A stretch of 13,790 nt of DNA from an uncultured Lachnospiraceae bacterium (GTDB lineage: Bacteria > Bacillota > Clostridia > Lachnospirales > Lachnospiraceae). Under the pieces are notes generated by a model. It ran no database searches. It was not told the DNA's origin and was given only the letters and a program-made list of their open reading frames with translations. How positions within the stretch are numbered: the first letter of the stretch is position 1; the number at the start of each line of letters is the position of its first letter. Positions 1 through 5,876 of the stretch are shown here, piece by piece. The position numbers and the translations under genes were made by a program. Location of the stretch: positions 1 through 13,790 of the forward strand of contig CABUZU010000050.1 in the NCBI GenBank assembly GCA_902496125.1, in the 5' to 3' direction.

Positions 1-196
1 CTTTTTCATTCTCTCCAGCTTCATTTAATAATTCTTGGCATCTTTCCCCTAATCGAATATGCTTTTCATTGCACTCTTCAATGGTCTTTTTTAATTTTTC
101 ATCTTTTACATAAGGAAGTACTTGTTCCATACTATTGGTTGCAGACTTACATCCAGCATTACATTCTTTTAATAAATTAATCGTATCTAAATTCAT
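1..196 (-). CDS. Small Cys-containing helical protein of unknown function (partial, C-terminus beyond the left edge)
   Basis: I do not recognise this protein with confidence. An ATG at 196-194 follows a near-perfect Shine-Dalgarno (AGGAGGTGG, about 201-209) and opens a frame that runs without a stop to the window edge, giving 65 residues. The visible part begins MNLDTINLLKECNAGCKSA and is predicted by eye to be mostly amphipathic helix, rich in Lys and Glu, with cysteines at residues 12, 16, 42 and 53. There is no signal peptide or membrane segment. The pattern resembles small ferritin-like or four-helix-bundle proteins found in Clostridia, but that is a guess from helix spacing. It lies downstream of the tRNA-Gly terminator, so it probably has its own promoter; I found no convincing -35/-10 pair between 197 and 241. 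Confidence 0.7.
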   Translation of the reverse strand, partial: MNLDTINLLKECNAGCKSATNSMEQVLPYVKDEKLKKTIEECNEKHIRLGERCQELLNEAGENEK

Positions 197-241
197 ATTG
201 CCACCTCCTGAAAGTAGTATGGCATTTTTTTATTTTTTTAT

Positions 242-270
242 ACAAAAAAGAGAGTATATAATACTCTCTT
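242..270 (-). terminator. Rho-independent terminator of tRNA-Gly
   Basis: A perfect 10-bp inverted repeat (AAGAGAGTAT at 248-257 and its complement at 261-270) with a 3-base loop is followed, on the minus strand, by a run of T opposite the A-run at 244-249. It starts 4 bases past the 3' end of the tRNA, so it should end the tRNA transcript. The stem is AT-rich, but the symmetry and T-tract make the call fairly secure. Confidence 0.8.
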
Positions 271-274
271 TCTA

Positions 275-346
275 AGCGCGAGACGGGATTCGAACCCGCG
301 ACCCTCGCCTTGGCAAGGCGATACTCCACCACTGAGCCACTCGCGC
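275..346 (-). tRNA. tRNA-Gly (anticodon GCC)
   Basis: The minus strand folds into a standard 72-nt cloverleaf. The acceptor stem is GCGCGAG at the 5' end, pairing with CTCGCGC near the 3' end. The T-arm holds GGTTCGAATCC, and the anticodon loop TTGCCAA puts GCC at plus positions 314-312. The discriminator base is U (275), usual for bacterial glycine tRNAs, and the terminal CCA is not encoded (the next bases read TTA), so it must be added after transcription. GCC reads the codons GGC and GGU. The gene stands alone with its own promoter upstream and terminator downstream, rather than in an rRNA or tRNA cluster. Confidence 0.97.
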
Positions 347-371
347 ATATTCTGTTTTTCTTGTCTTGTTC

Positions 372-409
372 ACTCGAACGATAGCTATTATATGACATAT
401 CGTTCGAGT
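372..409. repeat. Perfect 12-bp inverted repeat around the tRNA-Gly -10 box
   Basis: ACTCGAACGATA (372-383) and its exact complement TATCGTTCGAGT (398-409) are separated by 14 bases. One arm fills most of the promoter spacer and the other covers the predicted transcription start, so the dyad is centred almost exactly on the -10 hexamer (387-392). There is no T-run after it on the minus strand, so it does not look like a terminator for the upstream nitroreductase gene. The position is that of an operator, but the binding protein is unknown. Confidence 0.85.
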
Positions 410-415
410 TGTCAA
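387..415 (-). promoter_or_regulatory. Consensus sigma-A promoter of tRNA-Gly
   Basis: On the minus strand a perfect TTGACA (415-410) and a perfect TATAAT (392-387) are separated by exactly 17 bases. The predicted transcription start is near 380, giving a leader of roughly 34 bases before the tRNA. This is the strongest promoter in the window, as expected for a stable RNA gene. Confidence 0.92.
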
Positions 416-433
416 CACTTTTTTAAAATTTTT

Positions 434-1186
434 TTACAATCTTTTTATTGTAATCATATAATCTAAACGATTACTAAACTTATCTAGCATATTTTCTTCA
501 TATGAAAAGGTAACATCTAACCACAACTCTTCTGCTGCAACCGCAAGATGTGCAAAGAAAATTCCAGCATCTAATTCACAATCGACTAAGTCCATTCTCT
601 TTTTCGGTTTGCAAAATAGATACATACGATTCGAATACACAACAACTCTCCAAGGTTGTCCATTTAGTGCAGAAGGAGCTAGTCTTGCTGCCTTTAACAA
701 AGTACGAAAATCTTCATCTGGTGTTTCTTTAAATAAACAAGTTTTGCTAAGTGGATGTCTTTTTGCCTGGTTATCTTCTCGGTATACCCTACCGGCCGAA
801 TAACCAAATGCAACAATCGTTGCAAGTTCCATTCCATCTGGAATCGAAGCTTTTGGAATTTTAGCACCTCCTTGATAGCAAGTGCCAACTCCTCTTGCTA
901 CTAAGAACAATACTAATTGTTCTGCCACATAACCTGCTTCAAACTTTGCTTGATTTTTATTTTTATCGACAAAAACCAAGAAATAATAGGGAGCTTTTAC
1001 ACGAAATAATCCTGTTATTTTCTCCTCGTTATCTTTTACTACCTTAATCTTACAACTAATATCTGAATTCAAACGGTCTACTTCCTCAATGTGTTTGTCT
1101 AAATTCATTAATAACGCATCGGGCAAAGGCCTTTTATCAAATTTTCTCACAGAATAACGATTGTAAATCGCTTCGTATGACGTCAT
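434..1186 (-). CDS. Nitroreductase family protein (TM1586-type)
   Basis: Predicted soluble FMN-dependent oxidoreductase of 250 residues; its substrate cannot be told from sequence. The N-terminal RYSVR (residues 10-14) is the usual flavin-phosphate-binding start of nitroreductases. A second, more classical motif, APSALNGQPW, sits at residues 170-179. Having the RxSxR segment at the start and the APSxxNxQPW segment in the second half matches the TM1586-like subfamily, in which one chain carries two nitroreductase-like halves. I place the start at the ATG at 1186-1184: GGGAGGAA (1200-1193) is 8 bases upstream of it, but only 2-3 bases from the alternative TTG at 1192. It lies 72 bases after pepF and may have its own extended -10 promoter. 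It ends shortly before the tRNA-Gly promoter with no clear terminator. Confidence 0.85.
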   Translation of the reverse strand: MTSYEAIYNRYSVRKFDKRPLPDALLMNLDKHIEEVDRLNSDISCKIKVVKDNEEKITGLFRVKAPYYFLVFVDKNKNQAKFEAGYVAEQLVLFLVARGVGTCYQGGAKIPKASIPDGMELATIVAFGYSAGRVYREDNQAKRHPLSKTCLFKETPDEDFRTLLKAARLAPSALNGQPWRVVVYSNRMYLFCKPKKRMDLVDCELDAGIFFAHLAVAAEELWLDVTFSYEENMLDKFSNRLDYMITIKRL

Positions 1187-1192
1187 AGCCAA

Positions 1193-1200
1193 TTCCTCCC
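1193..1200 (-). promoter_or_regulatory. Ribosome binding site that sets the nitroreductase start
   Basis: GGGAGGAA on the minus strand is 8 bases from the ATG at 1186 and nearly abuts the in-frame TTG at 1192. The spacing favours the ATG, which removes two residues from the longest open frame. Confidence 0.8.
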
Positions 1201-1229
1201 ATAAACTTCTTCCCTATAAAAACACCATT

Positions 1230-1238
1230 ACTATATCA
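1230..1238 (-). promoter_or_regulatory. Possible extended -10 promoter of the nitroreductase gene
   Basis: TGATATAGT on the minus strand fits the TGnTATAAT extended -10 pattern and lies about 44 bases upstream of the chosen start codon. No good -35 hexamer stands at 17 bases, so the site is tentative. The gene may equally be read through from pepF. Confidence 0.4.
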
Positions 1239-1258
1239 CATTTTTTTAATTTTCACTA

Positions 1259-3061
1259 CTATTTTTTTAAAACTTCTTCAAGTTCTGTTACAAAATTTTT
1301 AAAACTCTTCATTGCATCTAAAACTGGTTCTTTCGTCGTCATATCAACCCCTGCAAGTTTTAATAAATCAATTGGAGTTTTTGAAGAACCACCTTTTAAG
1401 AACTTCTTATAATCTTCTACGCCTTCATCACCCAAACGTAAAATTCTTTCTGAAAGTGCAATTGCAGCACTAAGACCTGTTGCATACTGATAGACATAAA
1501 ATGGAGTGTAAAAATGTGGGATTCTTGCCCATTCCATATCAATATATTCATCTACTTCCATATCTGGTCCAAAGTAAAGTTCATTTAATCCATGATAAAT
1601 TTCACATAGCTTATCAGCAGTAAGTGTCTCTCCAGCCCAAACCTTTTCATGTGTAATCTTTTCAAATTCTGCAAACATGGTTTGTCTAAAGATTGTTCCT
1701 TTTACACTGTCTAAGAAATTATTTATAATGAATGCTTTTTCTTCTTTTGATTTCGCATGTTCTAATAAATATTTGCTAAGAAGTGTTTCATTACAAGTAG
1801 ACGCTACTTCTGCTACAAAAATCTTATAATCTGCATAAGGGTATGGTTGATTGTGATTAGAATACCAAGTGTGTAAAGAATGTCCCATTTCATGCACTAG
1901 CGTAAACACATCATTTAAGCTATTATTATAATTTAATAAGACATAAGGGTGGGTTCCATAACAACCGGTACTGTAGGCTCCACTTCTCTTTCCTTCATTT
2001 TCACATACATCAATCCAACGGTTATCAAAACCTTCTTGTAAAAGTGCTAGGTACTCTTCATCCATCGGTGCTAGTGCTTTTAATGCTAATTCCTTTGCTT
2101 CCTCAAAAGTATAATTTTTTGTAAATTCTGGTACTAATGGAGTATAGACATCGTACATTTTTAAATGCTCAACTCCTAAGACCTTCTTTCTAAGACTTAC
2201 ATATTGATACATAGCTGGAAATCCTTCATGTACTGCTTCAATTAATTGGTCATAAACCTTTGTTGGAATTTCATTACAATACAATGCATATTCTACTGGT
2301 GACTGATATCCTCGTATTTGTCCATAAAATGCATTTTGTTTTAATCTAGCTTCAAACATCGCAGCTAAAGTATTTCGAAACTGTCCATAAGCAGTATATA
2401 AAGATTCATAAGCAGATTTGCGAAGCGTACGATCTTCTGTTTCTAATAATCTTACATAGCTACCATGCGTTAGGGCATGTTCCTTTCCATCTTTGTCAAT
2501 TGCGTTGTTAAATTTTAAATCTGCATTGTTAAACATTTTAAAAATATCAGAGGCACCTGATGCAAAGGAGTGACTCCTTGCTAAAAGTGTCTCCTCTGGC
2601 TGTGAAAGCGTATGGTCTGCCTGTCTAAGTATTAGCTCAAAGTTTCTACGATAATAACTAAGTTCTTCCTTTTCTTTCATTCTTTGTTCTAATAATTCTT
2701 TACCCATATTTGTTATTTCAACCGTAATAAAGGAAGATACTGCTAACATCTTTGTATAGAGCTCATATGCCTTGCCATAAAATTCTTGATACTTTGCATT
2801 TCCCGTATCCTGGTCTTGCTTTTGATGTGCATAACTGTAAATACGTTCTAGGCGAATACAAAGTTCATCGTCTTTTTGTAAGCATTTCCATAAAATTTCA
2901 GCTGAGTCTTTTAAATGCCCTTCGTACTTTTTATAAATGCTAAGTTCCTCATTTAAAGCCTGCCATTCTTTTTCCCATGCTTCATCAGAGGGAAATAACG
3001 GGGTTAAATCCCAGGTTTCTTCTATTTTTAATTCACTTCTGAGTGGTAATTTCTTTGCCAT
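1259..3061 (-). CDS. pepF: Oligoendopeptidase F (M3B zinc metallopeptidase)
   Basis: Cytosolic zinc peptidase that cuts short peptides, typically of about 7-17 residues, and takes part in peptide turnover. The 600-residue length is the family norm. The catalytic motif HEMGH is at residues 390-394 (zinc ligands His390 and His394, general base Glu391), and the third zinc ligand is Glu418 in the conserved AEVAST segment. The helical N-terminal PepF domain precedes it, with the family-typical ETWDLTPLFPS near residue 15. The C-terminal region keeps the FYVYQYATG segment that contributes to the active site in this family. No signal peptide or membrane segment is visible. The ATG at 3061 is preceded by AAAGGATAGGATG, a moderate ribosome binding site. 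It is transcribed divergently from the GNAT gene from a promoter at 3089-3117, and it is followed by the nitroreductase gene. Confidence 0.96.
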   Translation of the reverse strand: MAKKLPLRSELKIEETWDLTPLFPSDEAWEKEWQALNEELSIYKKYEGHLKDSAEILWKCLQKDDELCIRLERIYSYAHQKQDQDTGNAKYQEFYGKAYELYTKMLAVSSFITVEITNMGKELLEQRMKEKEELSYYRRNFELILRQADHTLSQPEETLLARSHSFASGASDIFKMFNNADLKFNNAIDKDGKEHALTHGSYVRLLETEDRTLRKSAYESLYTAYGQFRNTLAAMFEARLKQNAFYGQIRGYQSPVEYALYCNEIPTKVYDQLIEAVHEGFPAMYQYVSLRKKVLGVEHLKMYDVYTPLVPEFTKNYTFEEAKELALKALAPMDEEYLALLQEGFDNRWIDVCENEGKRSGAYSTGCYGTHPYVLLNYNNSLNDVFTLVHEMGHSLHTWYSNHNQPYPYADYKIFVAEVASTCNETLLSKYLLEHAKSKEEKAFIINNFLDSVKGTIFRQTMFAEFEKITHEKVWAGETLTADKLCEIYHGLNELYFGPDMEVDEYIDMEWARIPHFYTPFYVYQYATGLSAAIALSERILRLGDEGVEDYKKFLKGGSSKTPIDLLKLAGVDMTTKEPVLDAMKSFKNFVTELEEVLKK

Positions 3062-3088
3062 AACATCCTATCCTTTCTATTTTTTTAC

Positions 3089-3117
3089 ATTGTAGTACAT
3101 TACAACTAACATTGCAA
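3089..3117 (-). promoter_or_regulatory. Promoter of pepF
   Basis: On the minus strand TTGCAA (3117-3112) and TACAAT (3094-3089) are separated by 17 bases, with transcription expected to start about 20 bases before the pepF start codon. It faces the GNAT promoter in the same intergenic region. Confidence 0.7.
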
Positions 3118-3131
3118 TGAAAAAATATATT

Positions 3132-3160
3132 TTGACCCTTAATTCTTTTTATGATACAAT
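3132..3160 (+). promoter_or_regulatory. Promoter of the GNAT acetyltransferase gene
   Basis: TTGACC (3132-3137) and TACAAT (3155-3160) are spaced by 17 bases and lie 33 bases upstream of the start codon at 3193. Five of six bases match consensus in each box. An AAAGGA ribosome binding site follows at about 3177-3182. Confidence 0.82.
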
Positions 3161-3192
3161 AGTAAAAAGGATTTTGAAAGGAACTTATAAAC

Positions 3193-4074
3193 ATGGAAAT
3201 CAAAAAACTTACAAAACTAAACCGCAAACAGATTATAAAGGTCAACGAATTAATTAATGAATGTAAAATGTACGAGCCTACTACCATCGTGCCAACTATG
3301 ACTTGCGAGTCAAACTTTGACCAGTCTATCCCTTGTCTTTACTTATTAGAAGAGGGTGGCTATTTAATGAGCTATTTATCTATTTATATGCCAAATCCTT
3401 ACTATGCAGAATGTGTTGCTTACACCTTCCCTGCTGCAAGAAAAAGAGGCTACTTTATGAAGCTTTGGATGGCTGCTCTTACAGAGATGCATGACAGTGG
3501 AAAGACCGAAGAAATGGAAATCATGTTCTTAACAGACGGTAAGAGTCCAGATGCAAAGGCTACCCTAGATGCATTAAAAATGAAATATCAGTACACCGAA
3601 TATGTACTCACTAAGAAATTACCAGCAGAACCGATTGCACCACCTAGTGGATTATCTGTAAAAGTTTTAGATGTCAACGATGACAAAGACCAAAACGCAA
3701 TTTTCATGCTGCACGAATCTATCTTCTGTGAAGGAGAAATGGCTTCTAGAGCCTTTATTGAAAGCTGTAAACAAGACTATATTCAAAACTATCTGGTAAC
3801 AGATTCTGAGAACAATCGTCCTATTGGTCTATTCCATCTCGCTCTTGACGGCGACCGTATCTTCTTATTTGGATTTGGTGTTTTGCCTGCTTATCAGGGT
3901 AAAGGTTATAGTGAAAAAATGCTTGAACTTGCTATGAGCCTTGCACCAGAAGGACTAAAGACTATTGGACTTCAAGTAAGTAGCTACAACGAAGCAGCTT
4001 ACCACCTCTATATAAACTCTGGATTTAAAGAAGCTAGTAAATTAGAATATTATTACGATGACTTTGAAGTTTAA
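3193..4074 (+). CDS. GNAT-family N-acetyltransferase with two GNAT-like halves
   Basis: Predicted soluble acetyl-CoA-dependent N-acetyltransferase of 293 residues, acceptor unknown. The C-terminal half holds the classical acetyl-CoA signature: FGFGVLPAYQGKGYS at residues 226-240 (the Q/RxxGxG/A loop is QGKGYS), then the strand-helix segment LQVSSYNEAAYHLYINSGFK at 260-279. The N-terminal half (residues 60-100) has a weaker copy of the same arrangement, with YTFPAARKRGYFMK at 77-90, so the protein looks like a tandem GNAT with a degenerate first domain. At 293 residues it is about twice the length of a single domain. The only plus-strand gene here, it has a good promoter, an AAAGGA ribosome binding site 10 bases before the ATG, and a strong terminator 6 bases past its stop. 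It converges on hemL and diverges from pepF, so it is a single-gene unit. Confidence 0.85.
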   Translation: MEIKKLTKLNRKQIIKVNELINECKMYEPTTIVPTMTCESNFDQSIPCLYLLEEGGYLMSYLSIYMPNPYYAECVAYTFPAARKRGYFMKLWMAALTEMHDSGKTEEMEIMFLTDGKSPDAKATLDALKMKYQYTEYVLTKKLPAEPIAPPSGLSVKVLDVNDDKDQNAIFMLHESIFCEGEMASRAFIESCKQDYIQNYLVTDSENNRPIGLFHLALDGDRIFLFGFGVLPAYQGKGYSEKMLELAMSLAPEGLKTIGLQVSSYNEAAYHLYINSGFKEASKLEYYYDDFEV

Positions 4075-4117
4075 AAAAAGGGATGTGCCAAGTTGGCACA
4101 TCCTTTATTTTTTATTT
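4074..4117. terminator. Bidirectional rho-independent terminator between the GNAT gene and hemL
   Basis: GGATGTGCCA (4081-4090) pairs with TGGCACATCC (4094-4103), a perfect 10-bp GC-rich stem with a 3-base loop. On the plus strand it is followed by TTTATTTTTTATTT. On the minus strand it is followed by CTTTTTTT opposite the A-run at 4073-4079. It should therefore stop both the GNAT transcript and the hemA-sirC-hemL transcript. Confidence 0.93.
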
Positions 4118-5389
4118 CACAAAGTATTTTCTTGCTTTTTCTAAAGTCTCTTCTAAGATTTCCTTTGTATGAGCAGCACAAAGGAACATTGCTTCAAACT
4201 GCGATGGTGCAAGATGTACACCATTTGCTAACATATAGTTAAAGTAATCGCTAAATGCCTTTGTATCCGATTCTTTTGCCTGTGCATAATTGGTTACAGG
4301 GCCTGGTGTAAAGAAGATACAACCTAAAGAACCTACATGATTTAGGGTACAAGGTGCATTCGCTTCTTTTAGAATCTTTTCTAATTCTCCATAGAACCAG
4401 TCACCCATTGCATTTAAATTCCTATGGAAATCTTTAGTTTCTTTAAGAATTGTAAGTTCTGCAATACCTGCTGCCATTGCAATTGGATTACCACTAAGAG
4501 TACCTGCTTGATATACGCTTCCTACTGGTGATACAACACTCATAATATCTTTACGTCCACCATAAGCTCCTACTGGCATACCACCACCAATGATTTTACC
4601 ATAAGTTACTAAATCTGCACGAATACCAAAATATTCTTGTGCACCAGCTAATGCTAAACGAAAACCTGTGATAACTTCATCGAAAATTAAAAGTGCACCA
4701 TATTTATCACATAAGCTTCTAAGACCTTCTAAAAATCCTGGTGCTGGTGGAACAACACCCATATTTGCTCCTACTGGTTCTACAATAATTGCTGCCACAT
4801 CTTCTGGATAGTGTTTAAAAATTTCTTCTACACCAGCTAAATCATTGTAAGTTGCAGTAATCGTATCTTCTGTACAACCTGCTGGTACACCTGCACTATC
4901 TGGTACACCTGCGGTCATAACACCGGAACCTGCCTTTACAAGCATTGCATCACAATGTCCATGATAGCAACCAGTAAATTTAATAATTTTATTACGATGT
5001 GTAAATCCACGAGCCACGCGAAGTGCACTCATTACAGCCTCTGTACCTGAATTTACCATACGAACCATTTCAATAGAAGGTACGATATCGCAAATTAGTT
5101 TTGCCATTACTACTTCGCTTTCGGTTGGTGCACCAAAGCTTAGTCCGTTCATACAAGCTTCTAATACTTTTTCACGAATTACTGGATTATTATGGCCTAA
5201 AATCATAGGACCCCAAGAACCAATAAAATCAATATATTCATTACCGTCTGCATCTGTAATTTTTACTCCATCTGCTTTTTTAATAAAACGAGGGGTTCCT
5301 CCTACAGATTGAAACGCACGAACAGGACTATTTACTCCACCAGGAATAATTTCAACTGCCTCTTTAAATAATTGTTCTGACTTCGTCAT
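4112..5389 (-). CDS. hemL: Glutamate-1-semialdehyde 2,1-aminomutase
   Basis: PLP enzyme of the C5 tetrapyrrole pathway: it converts glutamate-1-semialdehyde, the HemA product, into 5-aminolevulinate in the cytosol. The 425 residues match the family. The start carries the typical AVEIIPGGVNSPVRAF. NSGTEA at 113-118 binds the PLP phosphate, Asp237 in IFDEV contacts the pyridine nitrogen, and the Schiff-base lysine is Lys265 in TYGKIIGGGMPVGAYGG. The ATG at 5389 lies 2 bases after the TAG of the precorrin-2 dehydrogenase gene. Its ribosome binding site (GAGGAGAG, about 5397-5404) lies inside that gene, so the two are translationally close and co-transcribed. It is the last gene of the hem cluster and ends at the bidirectional terminator. 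hemB, hemC and hemD, which often sit just before hemL in Clostridia, are not present. Confidence 0.97.
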   Translation of the reverse strand: MTKSEQLFKEAVEIIPGGVNSPVRAFQSVGGTPRFIKKADGVKITDADGNEYIDFIGSWGPMILGHNNPVIREKVLEACMNGLSFGAPTESEVVMAKLICDIVPSIEMVRMVNSGTEAVMSALRVARGFTHRNKIIKFTGCYHGHCDAMLVKAGSGVMTAGVPDSAGVPAGCTEDTITATYNDLAGVEEIFKHYPEDVAAIIVEPVGANMGVVPPAPGFLEGLRSLCDKYGALLIFDEVITGFRLALAGAQEYFGIRADLVTYGKIIGGGMPVGAYGGRKDIMSVVSPVGSVYQAGTLSGNPIAMAAGIAELTILKETKDFHRNLNAMGDWFYGELEKILKEANAPCTLNHVGSLGCIFFTPGPVTNYAQAKESDTKAFSDYFNYMLANGVHLAPSQFEAMFLCAAHTKEILEETLEKARKYFVK

Positions 5390-5391
5390 AA

Positions 5392-5862
5392 CTATTCACT
5401 CTCCTCAATAATTTGTCCAAAAATTTCTCTAAGACGACTAGCAACCTTTCTTACAAGTTTGTGATTGGTTCCACTTGCAGTAAGACCGGCTACTACTTGT
5501 CCTTCTTTTATAATTGCTGGAAATAAAAAATCACACTGTTCTTTATTTGAAGCATTGTTGACCATGATATTTTTAGCTTTACATTCTTTATAAATCGTTT
5601 CATTAACATTACTATCATCCGTAATTGCAATAACACAAAATACATCTTCTTCAATGCTTCCTTCTTTATAGCTGTCCTTTTTCCAAACAATTCTTTTCTC
5701 ACATTTTAGTTCTTCTTCCACTGTTGGTGCAATTACCGTAATATCTGCTCCAAATTCCAACAGTGTCTTTACTCGACGAACTGCTATCTTTCCCCCACCA
5801 TAAATAAGCACTTTTTTATTTTCAAAGGGAATAAAAATTGGAAAATATAAATTTGACTCCAT
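5392..5862 (-). CDS. Precorrin-2 dehydrogenase (SirC / CysG N-terminal domain type)
   Basis: Predicted NAD-dependent dehydrogenase that oxidises precorrin-2 to sirohydrochlorin, and possibly chelates iron, on the branch to siroheme or cobalamin. At 156 residues it corresponds to the dehydrogenase part of CysG, without the methyltransferase domain. The Rossmann segment VLIYGGGKIAVRRVK (about 19-33) and ITVIAPTV (about 40-47) are clear. AITDDSNVNETI near residue 80 matches the family ATDDxxVN motif, and CDFLFPAI followed by LTASGTNHKLVRKV matches the CysG C-terminal part of this domain. By eye the usual Asp of the VVDxP / ADDPELCDF segment is replaced: here the stretch reads NNASNKEQCDF. It lies 14 bases after hemA, with an AGGTGAAG ribosome binding site, and 2 bases before hemL. 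B. subtilis-type relatives are called YlnF or SirC. Confidence 0.88.
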   Translation of the reverse strand: MESNLYFPIFIPFENKKVLIYGGGKIAVRRVKTLLEFGADITVIAPTVEEELKCEKRIVWKKDSYKEGSIEEDVFCVIAITDDSNVNETIYKECKAKNIMVNNASNKEQCDFLFPAIIKEGQVVAGLTASGTNHKLVRKVASRLREIFGQIIEESE

Positions 5863-5876
5863 ACTTCACCTATATC

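Noticed and set aside
177..398. Minus-strand open frame of 73 residues across the tRNA-Gly gene
   Set aside because: It runs through the tRNA and its promoter, so the translation comes from structural RNA sequence and not from a protein gene.
437..453. Possible terminator ACAAT-N7-ATTGT at the end of the nitroreductase gene
   Set aside because: The stem is only 5 bp with one G-C pair, lies inside the coding end and is followed by A-rich rather than T-rich sequence.
550..803. Two plus-strand open frames of about 60 residues inside the nitroreductase gene
   Set aside because: They lie antisense to a well-supported gene, have no good ribosome binding site and resemble no family; they are shadows of the AT-rich coding strand.
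3090..3105. TTGTA-N6-TACAA dyad overlapping the pepF -10 box, considered as an operator
   Set aside because: The arms are only 5 bp and AT-rich, and one is made of the -10 box itself; it is at chance level in this composition.
3033..3287. Minus-strand open frame of 84 residues upstream of pepF
   Set aside because: It overlaps the divergent promoter region and the GNAT N-terminus, has a hydrophobic, compositionally biased translation and lacks a ribosome binding site.
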